Counted from the stretch's first letter, positions 53,594 to 63,394 are shown. The stretch is DNA of 64,000 nt from Herbaspirillum sp. (GCF_017744395.1 NZ_JAGIBI010000001.1:1202983-1266982); one strand, 5' to 3'. The notes: a model not told the origin generated them from the sequence alone. Translations and numbers: made by a program.

Positions 53594-55273
53594 TCACATG
53601 CCGTCGAACAAGTCACCCTGGCGATAAATCTTCCTGGCGCTCTTGGCAGGCTGCGGCGCTGCCTTTGCGACAAGCTCATCGAAAGCCGCAGCCGATGAAA
53701 CAGGCTGGGCCGCCGGCTGCGCCGCTTTGGCCTGCTGCCGCTTGCGCGCCGGCTTCGGTTTGCGGGGCGATGCCTGCGCCTTCTTGTTAGCGGGCGGCTC
53801 CGCAGCGCCGATATCCGGCGTTTGCGGCTGGCTCGCATCCGCCTCCTTCGCCTCCGGCTTCAAAGCCTGTGCCACAGAATCGGGAATGGCTTCCTTCGGA
53901 GAAACCTGCTCGTCCGCTTCGCTGTGCCGTCCGGATGAAACCGGATCTGCTGGCGGCGTCGCCGGCGCCGGAGGCGACGCATAGCGTTCCGACAGCGCCT
54001 CATACAACGGCGGCGCGAAAAAGCGCGAGACGCGGCTGGCCAGCAAGGCGGTCGCCATCAGGGAGATCACCAGCGCATGGCCGTCGATCATTTCCATCAC
54101 GATCACGAAAGCGGTAATCGGCGACTGCGTCACCGCCGCCAGGTATCCCACCATGGCCAGGGCGATCAGCACCGGCAGCGAGATGTCTCCGAACAGCATG
54201 TGCAGCAGGTTGCCGAAACCGGCGCCGATGGACAGCGACGGCGCGAAAATGCCGCCCGGGATGCCCGGCAGGTAGGAGCCCACCATCGACGCCATCTTGG
54301 CCAGCGGGTAGATGCCCTCCAGCTCCTGCTGCCCGGTAAGCAAGCCTTTGGCCTCGACATAGCCGCTGCCGAAGGTGGCGCCGCCGGCAGCCACGCCGAT
54401 GGCCGCCACCAGCAGGCCGCACAGCGCGCCGAACAGCACCGGGCGCCCGGTGCGCAGCCGCAGCAGCGGCGCCGGGATCCACTTCGGCATATTCAGCAGC
54501 AGCCAGCAGAAGCAACCGCCGGCCCCGCCCATCAGCAAGCCGCACAGGATCACCGCCACGATCACCTCGCGCGCGCTGTCGGCGCTGGCGGCGATGGTGC
54601 CGAAATACGTATAGTTGCCAGTCAGGCCCAGGGCCACCACGCCGGCGAAGACGATGGCGGTGATGACCACACCGCTGGCGCGCTGCTCGAAACTGCGCGA
54701 GAGTTCCTCGATGGCGAACACGATCCCCGCCAGCGGAGTATTGAAGGCGGCCGCCAGGCCGGCGGCGGCGCCGGCCAGGACCAGGCGCTTTTCCAGGATA
54801 ACGCTGGGACGCGGGTAAAAGCGCCGCATGTTGTACATCAGCGCCGCGCCCACCTGTACCGTCGGGCCTTCGCGGCCGATGGTGAAGCCGGAGCAGATGC
54901 CCAGGAAGGAAAGGCCGATCTTGCCCAGCACGATGCGCACGGTCAGCAGCTTTTGCGCCAGTTTGGAAGTGTGCTCGCCCTGCTCGGCCAGGGACGCGAT
55001 CACCTGCGGGATGCCGCTACCCTCCGAGCCGGGGAAATACCGGCGCGTGAGCCAGACGCACAGCGCCCCCATGGCCGGCGTGAGCAGCAGCGGCAGCCAG
55101 TGGTGCCGGCTTTGCATGCCCTGGAACAGCCCGAAGCCGAAATCGATCAGGCGCGCATACAGCACCGCCACCAGGCCGGCGATGACCGCGCCCGTCCACA
55201 AGATCCCGTATTGCAGCCACAGGCGGCGCAAATGGCGCTGCGGCTGCGATGCCGCGGCCCATACTTTCCTCAT
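53594..55273 (-). CDS. CLC-family chloride channel/transporter with a long C-terminal tail
   Basis: A 559-residue protein. Residues 1 to about 431 form a CLC core with all selectivity motifs: GSGIP (85-89), GREGPT (133-138, gating Glu135) and PGGIFAPSLSIGAGFG. The last 128 residues are low-complexity and rich in Pro, Ala and Lys (for example QASPRKPKPARKRQQAKAAQ) and end in RKIYRQGDLFDGM. CLC proteins move chloride, sometimes against protons; the gating Glu is present, as in both channels and exchangers. The gene follows cysB by 13 bases and is probably co-transcribed with it. Confidence 0.92.
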   Translation of the reverse strand: MRKVWAAASQPQRHLRRLWLQYGILWTGAVIAGLVAVLYARLIDFGFGLFQGMQSRHHWLPLLLTPAMGALCVWLTRRYFPGSEGSGIPQVIASLAEQGEHTSKLAQKLLTVRIVLGKIGLSFLGICSGFTIGREGPTVQVGAALMYNMRRFYPRPSVILEKRLVLAGAAAGLAAAFNTPLAGIVFAIEELSRSFEQRASGVVITAIVFAGVVALGLTGNYTYFGTIAASADSAREVIVAVILCGLLMGGAGGCFCWLLLNMPKWIPAPLLRLRTGRPVLFGALCGLLVAAIGVAAGGATFGSGYVEAKGLLTGQQELEGIYPLAKMASMVGSYLPGIPGGIFAPSLSIGAGFGNLLHMLFGDISLPVLIALAMVGYLAAVTQSPITAFVIVMEMIDGHALVISLMATALLASRVSRFFAPPLYEALSERYASPPAPATPPADPVSSGRHSEADEQVSPKEAIPDSVAQALKPEAKEADASQPQTPDIGAAEPPANKKAQASPRKPKPARKRQQAKAAQPAAQPVSSAAAFDELVAKAAPQPAKSARKIYRQGDLFDGM

Positions 55274-55286
55274 TGCTGGATTTCCC

Positions 55287-56228
55287 TTATAGCTCGTACA
55301 TGTCCTTCTCGCCGTCCATCACCTGCGCCACCAGCTTGCGGTTCAGCGTAGGCGCCAGCAATTCGATGAAGGTGTAGACATAGCCGCGCAGGTAAGCCCC
55401 CTGCTTCAGGGCCACGCGCGAGACGTTGGTGCCGAACAGGTGGCCGGCCGGGATCGAGCGCAGGCCGCGGTCGCGGTCGGCGTCGAAGGCGATGCCGGCG
55501 ATGATGCCCACCCCCATGCCCAGCTCGACATAGGTCTTGATGACGTCGGCATCGATGGCTTCCAGCACCACGTCGGGCTTGAGGTGGCGCAGCGAGAACG
55601 CATGGTCGATCTTGCTGCGGCCGCTGAAGGCCGAGTCGTAGGTGATCAGCGGGTAGGCCGCGATCTCTTCCAGCGTCAGGCTCTTGGATTGCAGCAGCGG
55701 ATGCTCGGGCGGCACCACCACCACGTGCTCCCACTGGTAGCACGGCAGCGACACCAGGCCCTCGCCCGAGGCCAGCGCCTCGGTGGCGATGGCGATGTCG
55801 GCCTGGTCGTTGCGGACCATTTCGGTGATCTGCTTGGGATTGCCCTGCAGCAACGACAGGTGCACCTTGGGATATTTCTGGGTAAAGGCCTGCACCACCT
55901 TGGGCAGCGCATAGCGTGCCTGGGTGTGGGTGGTGGCGATGGTGAAGCTGCCGCTGTCGTGGGCGGCGAATTCCTTGCCGATGCGCTTCAAGCCGTCCAC
56001 TTCCTGCATGATCAGCTCCACCGAGCGCAGCACCGCCCGGCCGGGTTCGGTCAGGCCGCGGATACGCTTGCCATGGCGGGTGAAGATGTCGACCCCCAGC
56101 TCCTCCTCGAGTTCGATGATGGCCTTGGAAACGCCAGGCTGCGAGGTATACAGGGCCTTGGCCGCTTCGGTCAGGTTGAAATTCTGGCGCACCGCTTCGC
56201 GCACGAAACGGAATTGATGAAGATTCAT
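55287..56228 (-). CDS. cysB: LysR-family sulfur-assimilation regulator CysB
   Basis: CysB activates cysteine biosynthesis genes and responds to O- or N-acetylserine and sulfide. The 313-residue protein begins MNLHQFRFVREAVRQNFNLT with the helix-turn-helix NLTEAAKALYTSQPGVSKAI, and the effector domain has the CysB/Cbl signature ATTHTQARYALP and TYDSAFSGRSKIDHAF. It is divergent from the tauE-cysI cluster, its probable target. Cbl is a close relation that cannot be fully excluded. Confidence 0.93.
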   Translation of the reverse strand: MNLHQFRFVREAVRQNFNLTEAAKALYTSQPGVSKAIIELEEELGVDIFTRHGKRIRGLTEPGRAVLRSVELIMQEVDGLKRIGKEFAAHDSGSFTIATTHTQARYALPKVVQAFTQKYPKVHLSLLQGNPKQITEMVRNDQADIAIATEALASGEGLVSLPCYQWEHVVVVPPEHPLLQSKSLTLEEIAAYPLITYDSAFSGRSKIDHAFSLRHLKPDVVLEAIDADVIKTYVELGMGVGIIAGIAFDADRDRGLRSIPAGHLFGTNVSRVALKQGAYLRGYVYTFIELLAPTLNRKLVAQVMDGEKDMYEL

Positions 56229-56403
56229 GGAAAGCCCTCGCTGACTACCCGGCGGCCTTGGCCGCTTATTTGCCGGGCGGCGCGCTCATGCGCTCAGCCG
56301 CCTCATTTGCATATGCCAAAGGCGTATATAAGCAAATAAATACTATGTAGTTTGGTTTGAAACATAAGTTTATTACGATTCGCAGACTAATGGGCGAGGT
56401 GTT
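56229..56403. promoter_or_regulatory. AT-rich divergent promoter region between cysB and the sulfur-assimilation cluster
   Basis: Bases 56305-56395 are strikingly AT-rich compared with their surroundings and hold the promoters of two divergent units. Imperfect inverted segments such as GCATATGCC-AAAG-GCGTATAT (about 56306-56326) and ATAAGTTTATTAC (about 56364-56376) are possible CysB contacts; CysB sites are too degenerate to call by eye. Confidence 0.4.
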
Positions 56404-57177
56404 ATGACTGTTTCTTATGTAGTGAGCGGATTTGCTGTGGGACTGCTGGTCGGCCTGACCGGGGTCGGCGGTGGCTCGCTCATGACGCCGCTCCTGACCC
56501 TGCTGTTCGGCATCCACCCTAGCGTGGCGGTCGGCACCGACCTGGCGTTCGCCTCGGCCACCAAGAGCGCCGGCACCCTGGCCCACCGCAGCAAGGGCAC
56601 GGTGCGCTGGGACATCGTGCGCCGCCTGTCCTACGGCGCCCTACCCGCCGCGCTGGCGGCCACGCTGCTGCTGAAGCATTTCGGCGCCGTCAGCGATGGC
56701 ATCAGCCTGCTCATCCGCTATTCGATCGCCATCTCGGTGCTGCTCACCGTGAGCGCGCTGTTGCTCAAAAGCAAATTGCAAGTGTGGCTCAATGCCCACC
56801 CCGAGCGCCAGCTGCAGGGAACCGCCTTGCGCAATGCCACCATCCTCGCCGGCGCCGTGCTCGGCACGCTGGTGACGATTTCCTCGATCGGCGCCGGCGC
56901 GGTCGGCGCCACCCTGCTGGTGCTGCTGTATCCGCGCCTGTCGCCGGCGGAAGTCGCTGGCACCGACATCGCCTATGCGGTGCCGCTGACCGCCATTGCC
57001 GCCTTCGGCCACTGGTGGCTGGGTTCGATCAACTGGGAACTGCTGGCGACCCTGCTGCTGGGTTCGCTGCCGGGCATCACACTCGGCTCGCTCGCGGCGC
57101 GGGCGGTGCCGGAAAAGATATTGCGTGGCCTGCTGGCGATTACGCTGACGAGCGTCGCCGTGAAGCTGATTTGGTAG
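56404..57177 (+). CDS. Sulfite exporter TauE/SafE family protein
   Basis: A 257-residue membrane protein with about eight helices and the TauE/SafE repeat starts VGLLVGLTGVGGGSLMTPLL and (second half) LVTISSIGAGAVGATLLVLLYPRL. The family exports or imports sulfite, sulfoacetate and related sulfur anions. Its place between cysB and cysI suggests handling of sulfite or sulfate around the reductase; direction of transport is not known. It starts directly behind the AT-rich divergent promoter. Confidence 0.9.
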   Translation: MTVSYVVSGFAVGLLVGLTGVGGGSLMTPLLTLLFGIHPSVAVGTDLAFASATKSAGTLAHRSKGTVRWDIVRRLSYGALPAALAATLLLKHFGAVSDGISLLIRYSIAISVLLTVSALLLKSKLQVWLNAHPERQLQGTALRNATILAGAVLGTLVTISSIGAGAVGATLLVLLYPRLSPAEVAGTDIAYAVPLTAIAAFGHWWLGSINWELLATLLLGSLPGITLGSLAARAVPEKILRGLLAITLTSVAVKLIW

Positions 57178-57253
57178 GCCGGTTTTTCAATGCGGGGCGG
57201 AGCCGGACGTGAAGGCCCAGCCTCATTAAGACGTTAACAGGGACTTATACAAG

Positions 57254-58954
57254 ATGTACCGCTATGACCAATACGATCACCAGATCGTCAAAGAGCGAGT
57301 TGCACAATATCGAGACCAGGTGCGCCGCCGCCTGTCGGACGAGCTGATCGAGGACGAGTTCCGTATCCTGCGCCTGCAGAACGGCCTCTACCTGCAGCGC
57401 CATGCCTACATGCTGCGCATCGCCATTCCCTACGGCATGCTGGCGTCCCGCCAACTGCGCAAGTTCGCCGAAATCGCCGTCAAGTACGACCGCGGCTTCG
57501 GCCACTTCACCACCCGCCAGAACATCCAGTTCAACTGGATCAAGCTGGAAGAATCGCCCGACATCCTGGCCGAACTGGCCAGCGTCGAGATGCACGCCAT
57601 CCAGACTTCCGGCAACTGCATCCGCAACACCACCTCGGACGAGCTGGCCGGCGTGGCCGCCGACGAGATCGTCGATCCGCGCCCCTATGCCGAGCTGATC
57701 CGCGAGTGGAGTACCTTCCACCCCGAGTTCGCCTACCTGCCGCGTAAGTTCAAGATCGCCATCAGCGGCGCCAAGGAAGACCGCGCCGCCACCGCCGTGC
57801 ATGACATCGGCCTGCACGTGGTCAAGAACGAGGCCGGTGAAGTCGGTTTCCGCGTGCTGGTCGGCGGCGGCATGGGCCGCACCCCGATCCTGGGCAGCGT
57901 GATCCGGGAGTTCCTGCCCTGGCAGCACGCGATGTCCTACCTGGAAGCCATCCTGCGCGTGTACAACCAGTACGGCCGCCGCGACAACATCTACAAGGCC
58001 CGCATCAAGATCCTGGTCAAGGCCATCGGCCCCGAGGAATTCGCACGCCAGGTCGAAGAGGAATGGGCGCAGATCAAGGACGGCCCCTCCACCCTGACCG
58101 AGGAAGAACTGCAGCGCGTGGCGCAATACTTCGTGCCGCCCGCCTATGAAACCCTGCCGGCCGTGGATGCCGAATTCGAACGCCTGAAGGCGGAAGACCG
58201 CGGCTTCGCCAACTGGCTCAAGCGCAACGTCAAGGCGCACAAGGTGCCCGGCTACGCGGCCGTGATCCTGTCGCTGAAGAAGCCGGGCGTGCCGCCGGGC
58301 GACATCACCGCCGACCAGATGAATTTCGCCGCCGACCTGGCCGACCAGTACAGCTTCGGCGAACTGCGCGTGACGCACGAGCAGAACCTGGTGCTGGCCG
58401 ACGTCAAGCAGTCCGATCTGTACACGCTGTGGAAGCTGGCCAAGTCGCACAATCTGGCCACGCCCAACATCGGCCTGCTGACCGACATCATCTGCTGCCC
58501 CGGCGGCGACTTCTGCTCGCTGGCCAACGCCAAGTCGATTCCGATCGCGCAAGCCATCGCCGAGAAGTTCGAAGACATCGACTACCAGCACGACATCGGC
58601 GAAATCGAACTGAACATCTCGGGCTGCATCAACGCCTGCGGCCACCACCATGTCGGCAACATCGGCATCCTGGGCGTGGACAAGGACGGTTCCGAGTGGT
58701 ACCAGGTCTCGCTGGGCGGCGCGCAAGGCAATGAATCGTCGATCGGCAAGATCATCGGCCCCTCGTTCTCGGCGCAGCAGATGCCCACCGTGATCGACCG
58801 CCTGCTGCAGGTGTACGTCAAGCAGCGCAACGAAGAAGAACTCTTCATCGATACCGTGCGCCGCATCGGCATCACGCCGTTCAAGGAATTCGTTTATGCA
58901 ACGCCGATCTCGACATCGGCGGACTATGTCGCTGGAGAAGACGCCAATGCCTGA
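57254..58954 (+). CDS. cysI: Ferredoxin-type sulfite reductase (nitrite/sulfite reductase haemoprotein)
   Basis: CysI reduces sulfite to sulfide with siroheme and a 4Fe-4S cluster. The 566-residue protein has both half-domains and the four cluster cysteines Cys415, Cys421 (CCPGGDFCSLA) and Cys458, Cys462 (SGCINACGHHH). The substrate arginines lie in FGHFTTRQNIQFNWI. No flavoprotein cysJ is present in the cluster, so electrons must come from ferredoxin or another donor. It overlaps the following DUF934 gene by 8 bases. Siroheme is supplied by cobA at the end of the cluster. Confidence 0.95.
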   Translation: MYRYDQYDHQIVKERVAQYRDQVRRRLSDELIEDEFRILRLQNGLYLQRHAYMLRIAIPYGMLASRQLRKFAEIAVKYDRGFGHFTTRQNIQFNWIKLEESPDILAELASVEMHAIQTSGNCIRNTTSDELAGVAADEIVDPRPYAELIREWSTFHPEFAYLPRKFKIAISGAKEDRAATAVHDIGLHVVKNEAGEVGFRVLVGGGMGRTPILGSVIREFLPWQHAMSYLEAILRVYNQYGRRDNIYKARIKILVKAIGPEEFARQVEEEWAQIKDGPSTLTEEELQRVAQYFVPPAYETLPAVDAEFERLKAEDRGFANWLKRNVKAHKVPGYAAVILSLKKPGVPPGDITADQMNFAADLADQYSFGELRVTHEQNLVLADVKQSDLYTLWKLAKSHNLATPNIGLLTDIICCPGGDFCSLANAKSIPIAQAIAEKFEDIDYQHDIGEIELNISGCINACGHHHVGNIGILGVDKDGSEWYQVSLGGAQGNESSIGKIIGPSFSAQQMPTVIDRLLQVYVKQRNEEELFIDTVRRIGITPFKEFVYATPISTSADYVAGEDANA

Positions 58955-59474
58955 AATCATCAAAAACAAGACCGTCGTTGCCGACGACTGGAGCATCCTG
59001 CGCCTGGCTGAAGGCGAGACTGCGGAAACCGTGGCCGTCCCGGAAGGAAAAGTCATCGTCCCGCTGAAAACCTGGCAGGCCCAGCGCGAGTCGCTCAAGT
59101 CCCGCCCCGAACTGGGCGTATGGCTGGCCAGCGACGAGCGTCCGGAAGAGCTCAAGGGCGAACTGGACCACTTCAAGGTGGTGGCGGTGGACTTCCCCAA
59201 GTTCGCCGACGGCCGCGGCTACTCGATCGCCTACAACCTGCGCGCGCGCCTGGGCTACACCGGCGAGCTGCGCGCGGTCGGCGACGTGCTGCGCGACCAG
59301 CTGTTCTACATGCAGCGCGTGGGCTTCGACGCCTTCGCGGTGCGCGCCGACAAGAACATCCACGACGCCGTCAAGGGCCTGACCGACTTCTCCGAGAAGT
59401 ACCAGACCTCGTGGGACGAGAAGAACCCGCTGTTCCGCCGCGTCAAGCGCGAGGCTGTGCAGACCGCGGACTGA
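58947..59474 (+). CDS. DUF934 family protein (sulfite-reductase accessory)
   Basis: A 175-residue soluble protein with DUF934 features: VPLKTWQAQRESLKSRPELGVWL, VDFPKFADGRGYSIAYNLRARLGY and LRAVGDVLRDQLFYMQRVGFDAF. The family is found almost only beside ferredoxin-type cysI and cysH in proteobacteria and is thought to help sulfite reduction; the mechanism is unknown. The start at 58947 has a GGAG site and overlaps cysI. Confidence 0.92.
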   Translation: MPEIIKNKTVVADDWSILRLAEGETAETVAVPEGKVIVPLKTWQAQRESLKSRPELGVWLASDERPEELKGELDHFKVVAVDFPKFADGRGYSIAYNLRARLGYTGELRAVGDVLRDQLFYMQRVGFDAFAVRADKNIHDAVKGLTDFSEKYQTSWDEKNPLFRRVKREAVQTAD

Positions 59475-59525
59475 AGCAAACCGCCGGCGGCCCGGGCCGC
59501 CGGCAGCAATGAAGAAAGCAACATC

Positions 59526-60257
59526 ATGTCGAATCAGGCTTTGCAGGATCTCATCGCAAAAACCCAGGCGACGCTGGAACGCATCGCGGCCGAACACGCC
59601 CCCGCCGCACTGGCTTCGAGCCTGGCGGCCGAAGACATGGTGCTGACCGACCTGATCCTGCGCGGCAAGCTGCAGGACAAGATCGGCATCTTTACACTGG
59701 AAACCGGCCGCCTGCACCAGGAAACCCTGGGCATGCTGGACCGCATCCGCGCTACCTACGGCTACGAAGTCACGCCCTATCGCCCGCAGCCCGAGGCGGT
59801 CGAGGCCTATGTGAAGAACCACGGCCTGAACGCCTTCTACGACAGCGTCGAGCTGCGCAAGGAATGCTGCCGCATCCGCAAGATGGAGCCGCTCAACCGC
59901 GCCCTGCAAGGCAAGGCCTCGTGGGTCACCGGCCAGCGCCGCGCGCAGTCGGTCACCCGCGCCGAACTGCATGTGCAAGAGCGTGACGAGGCGCACGGCA
60001 TGGAGAAATTCAACCCGCTGGCCGACTGGTCAGAGCAGGATGTGTGGGACTACATCCGCGCCAACGACGTGCCTTACAACCCGCTGCACGACCAGGGCTA
60101 CCCGTCGATCGGCTGCGAGCCGTGCACCCGCGCCATCCAGCCCGGCGAGGATATCCGCGCCGGCCGCTGGTGGTGGGAAAACCCGGACTCCAAGGAATGC
60201 GGCCTGCACGTGGTGGACGGCAAGCTGGTGCGCATCAAGTCGCACTCGCCGGCCTGA
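59526..60257 (+). CDS. cysH: Adenylyl-sulfate (APS) reductase, 4Fe-4S type
   Basis: CysH reduces adenylyl sulfate to sulfite with thioredoxin. The 243-residue protein has the four cluster cysteines of the APS-using group, Cys114-Cys115 (RKECCRIRKMEPL) and Cys197/Cys200 (PSIGCEPCTRA), and the catalytic Cys225 in KECGLHVV. PAPS-specific enzymes lack the cluster cysteines, so this enzyme acts directly on APS, which explains why no cysC (APS kinase) lies in the cluster. Confidence 0.96.
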   Translation: MSNQALQDLIAKTQATLERIAAEHAPAALASSLAAEDMVLTDLILRGKLQDKIGIFTLETGRLHQETLGMLDRIRATYGYEVTPYRPQPEAVEAYVKNHGLNAFYDSVELRKECCRIRKMEPLNRALQGKASWVTGQRRAQSVTRAELHVQERDEAHGMEKFNPLADWSEQDVWDYIRANDVPYNPLHDQGYPSIGCEPCTRAIQPGEDIRAGRWWWENPDSKECGLHVVDGKLVRIKSHSPA

Positions 60258-60329
60258 ACCGGCCCCCGGCGCGCACACAAGACAACCAAGCAACACGACA
60301 ATAAGTATCGGAAGATCGGAAGGCCCGGC

Positions 60330-61265
60330 ATGAACACTGCGGTAGACAAACTCTTTTTGGACAACGCCAGCAACCGCCACCTGGACTGGCTGGAATCGGA
60401 AGCGATCCACATCATGCGCGAGGTCGCGGCCGAGTGCAGCAACCCTGCCCTGCTGTTCTCCGGCGGCAAGGACTCGGTGGTGCTGCTGCGCATCGCCGAA
60501 AAGGCATTCCGCCCCGGCAAGTTCCCCTTCCCGCTGGTGCACATCGACACCGGCCACAACTTCCCGGAAGTGATCGAATTCCGCGACCGCCGCGCCGCCG
60601 AACTGGGCGAGCGCCTGGTGGTGCGTTCGGTGGAAGACTCGATCAAGCGCGGCACCGTGCGCCTGCGCAACCCGCAGACCGACTCGCGCAACGCCGCGCA
60701 GGCGGTGACGCTGCTGGAGACGATCGAGGAATTCAAGTTCGACGCCTGTATCGGCGGCGCCCGGCGCGACGAGGAAAAGGCCCGCGCCAAGGAACGCATC
60801 TTCTCCTTCCGCGACGAGTTCGGCCAATGGAACCCCAAGGCCCAGCGCCCCGAACTGTGGGACCTGTATAACACCCGCGTGCATCCGGGCGAGAACATGC
60901 GCGTGTTCCCGATCTCCAACTGGACCGAGCTGGACGTGTGGCAATACATCGCCCGCGAGAAACTGGCGCTGCCGCCGATCTACTTCGCCCATGAGCGCGA
61001 AGTGATCCCGCGCAACGGCCTGCTGGTGCCGCTGACCGACCTGACCCCGGCGCGCGAAGGCGAGACCGTGGAAAAGCAGGTCGTGCGCTTCCGCACCGTG
61101 GGCGACATCTCCTGCACCTGCCCGGTGGCGTCCGATGCCGCAACGGTGGAAGCCATCATCGCCGAAACGGCGGTGACCCAGATTACCGAGCGCGGCGCCA
61201 CCCGCATGGACGACCAGACGTCCGAAGCCTCGATGGAAAAACGCAAGAAGGAAGGATATTTCTGA
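60330..61265 (+). CDS. cysD: Sulfate adenylyltransferase subunit 2
   Basis: CysD is the small catalytic subunit of ATP sulfurylase, making APS from sulfate and ATP. The 311-residue protein has the PP-loop LLFSGGKDSVVLLRIAEKAF (SGGKDS at 44-49) and the family segments HIDTGHNFPEVIEFRD and IGGARRDEEKARAKER. The end overlaps the start of cysN (TGATG), giving translational coupling. Confidence 0.98.
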   Translation: MNTAVDKLFLDNASNRHLDWLESEAIHIMREVAAECSNPALLFSGGKDSVVLLRIAEKAFRPGKFPFPLVHIDTGHNFPEVIEFRDRRAAELGERLVVRSVEDSIKRGTVRLRNPQTDSRNAAQAVTLLETIEEFKFDACIGGARRDEEKARAKERIFSFRDEFGQWNPKAQRPELWDLYNTRVHPGENMRVFPISNWTELDVWQYIAREKLALPPIYFAHEREVIPRNGLLVPLTDLTPAREGETVEKQVVRFRTVGDISCTCPVASDAATVEAIIAETAVTQITERGATRMDDQTSEASMEKRKKEGYF

Positions 61266-62599
61266 TGAACGCCGCAGCCACACAAGAACAATTGAGCAAT
61301 GCCGCCAACGCGCAGCCGCATGAGCGCGGCCTGCTGCGCTTCATCACCGCCGGTTCCGTGGACGACGGCAAGAGCACGCTGATCGGCCGCCTGCTGTTCG
61401 ACAGCAAGGGCATCTTCGCCGACCAGCTGGACGCCATCTCGCGCGCCAAGCACAAGCGCACCGTGGGCGACACGGTCGACCTGTCGCTGCTGACCGACGG
61501 ACTGGAAGCCGAGCGCGAGCAAGGCATCACCATCGACGTGGCCTACCGCTACTTCGCCACGCCCAAGCGCAAGTTCATCATCGCCGACACCCCCGGCCAC
61601 GAGCAATACACCCGCAACATGGTCACCGGCGCCTCGACCGCCGACGCCGTGATCATCCTGGTGGACGTGTCCAAGGTGAAGCTGGGCGACGATGGCAGCG
61701 TGGAACTGCTGACCCAGACCAAGCGCCACTCGACCATCGCCCACCTGCTGCAGATCGAGCACGTGATCGTGGCGGTCAACAAGATGGACCTGGTGGACTA
61801 CGACCAGACCGTCTACAACCGCATCGTCGGCGCCTACCAGCAATTCGCGCAACAGTTGGGCCTGAAGGACGTGCACGCGATCCCGCTGTCGGCCCTGGCC
61901 GGCGACAACGTGGTGACCGCCAGCGACAGGATGCCGTGGTACCAGGGCCCGACGCTGATCGAACTGTTGGAATCGCTGTCGGTGTACGAAGACGCGCACG
62001 AAGAGCCGTTCCGTTTCCCGGTGCAGCTGGTGGCGCGCCACAACGGCCACGAAGCCAACGACTTTCGCGGCTACATGGGCCGCATCGAAGCCGGCCGCGT
62101 CGCCAAGGGCGACAAGCTGGTGGTGCTGCCCGGCGGCCAGAGCGCCACCGTCAAGGACATCCAGACGCTGGACGGCTCGCTGGAATCGGCCGCGGCCGGC
62201 CAGTCGGTCACCATCCTGCTGGACGAATACCTGGACATCTCGCGCGGCGACCTGCTGGCCGCGGCCGGCCAGGCGCCGGTGGCGCTGAAGACGGTCAATG
62301 CCGACGTCTGCTGGCTGTCGGAAGACCCGCTGGACCTGCGCCGCAAGTACTGGCTCAAGCACACCACCAAGCAAGTGGCGGCGCGCGTGGCCAAAGTCGA
62401 CACCCTGCTCGACATCAACACCCAGGAACGCCGCCCGGCCGACACGCTCAAGCTCAACGACATCGCCCGCGTGACGGTGAACGTGCAGCAGCCCATCGCC
62501 GCCGACGGCTATGAAGCGATCCGCGCCACCGGCGCCTTCATCCTGATCGACGAAGTGACGCACCAGACGGTGGCCGCTGGTATGATTCGGATCGACTGA
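61265..62599 (+). CDS. cysN: Sulfate adenylyltransferase subunit 1 (GTPase)
   Basis: CysN is the GTPase subunit that drives APS formation by CysD. The 444-residue protein has an EF-Tu-like GTPase domain: P-loop GSVDDGKST (30-38), EREQGITIDVAYRYF, DTPGHEQYTRNM and VNKMDLVDY, then beta-barrel domains II and III. There is no C-terminal APS-kinase (CysC) fusion, in keeping with the APS-type reductase upstream. Confidence 0.98.
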   Translation: MNAAATQEQLSNAANAQPHERGLLRFITAGSVDDGKSTLIGRLLFDSKGIFADQLDAISRAKHKRTVGDTVDLSLLTDGLEAEREQGITIDVAYRYFATPKRKFIIADTPGHEQYTRNMVTGASTADAVIILVDVSKVKLGDDGSVELLTQTKRHSTIAHLLQIEHVIVAVNKMDLVDYDQTVYNRIVGAYQQFAQQLGLKDVHAIPLSALAGDNVVTASDRMPWYQGPTLIELLESLSVYEDAHEEPFRFPVQLVARHNGHEANDFRGYMGRIEAGRVAKGDKLVVLPGGQSATVKDIQTLDGSLESAAAGQSVTILLDEYLDISRGDLLAAAGQAPVALKTVNADVCWLSEDPLDLRRKYWLKHTTKQVAARVAKVDTLLDINTQERRPADTLKLNDIARVTVNVQQPIAADGYEAIRATGAFILIDEVTHQTVAAGMIRID

Positions 62600-62632
62600 G
62601 TTTCCACCGATCCGATTCAATTACCGCAGGCC

Positions 62633-63394
62633 ATGGCCACCGATCCGGCAGCATCCGCACTCCCCTCCGACTCCCCTCCCCCCAGCCCGACACACCCGGG
62701 CCGGGTGTGGCTGATCGGCTCCGGCCCCGGCGCGGCCGACCTGCTGACGGTGCGCGGCGCGCGCCTGCTGGCGCAAGCCGACGTGGTGCTGCACGACGCG
62801 CTGGTGACCGAGGAAATTCTTGAGTTGTGCCCGCAGGCCGTGAAGATTTCGGTCGGCAAGCGCAGCGGCCAGCGCTCCACCGCCCAGGTGGAGATCAACG
62901 AGAAGCTGGTGGCGGCGGCGCAGCAGTACCGCCGAGTGGTGCGCCTCAAAGGCGGCGACCCCATGCTGTTCGGCCGCGCCGACGAGGAAATGCGGGCGCT
63001 GGAAGCGCATGGCATCTCCTACGAAATCGTCCCCGGCATCACTGCCGCCCTGGCGGCGGCGGCCTCGGCCAAGCGCCCGCTGACCCGGCGCGGCATCGCC
63101 CGCAGCGTGTCGTTGTTCACCTCCAGCACCGCCCCCGACCAGCCCAATGAAGTGATCATGCCCAACGGCGATACGCTGGTGCAGTACATGGGCGGACGCG
63201 AAGCGACCGCCACGGCGCGCAGGCTGCTTGAGCTGGGCTATGCGCCGGAGACTCCGGTGGTGGTCGTGGAAAACTGCAGTCGTCCGGACGAGCACATCTA
63301 CAACCTGCAATTGGCCGGACTGGAAGCCGGGTTGCAGGCTTGCAGCGGGCCGGTGCTGGTGATGATCGGACCGGCGCTGGCCGATCGCGACTGA
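62633..63394 (+). CDS. cobA: Uroporphyrinogen-III C-methyltransferase
   Basis: SUMT methylates uroporphyrinogen III at C2 and C7 to precorrin-2, on the way to siroheme and cobalamin. The 253-residue single-domain protein has [45 protein letters not shown] and [14 protein letters not shown]. It lacks the CysG dehydrogenase/chelatase domain. The position at the end of the cys cluster indicates siroheme supply for CysI. The N-terminal 20 residues are Pro/Ser-rich and nonconserved. Confidence 0.95.
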   Translation: MATDPAASALPSDSPPPSPTHPGRVWLIGSGPGAADLLTVRGARLLAQADVVLHDALVTEEILELCPQAVKISVGKRSGQRSTAQVEINEKLVAAAQQYRRVVRLKGGDPMLFGRADEEMRALEAHGISYEIVPGITAALAAAASAKRPLTRRGIARSVSLFTSSTAPDQPNEVIMPNGDTLVQYMGGREATATARRLLELGYAPETPVVVVENCSRPDEHIYNLQLAGLEAGLQACSGPVLVMIGPALADRD

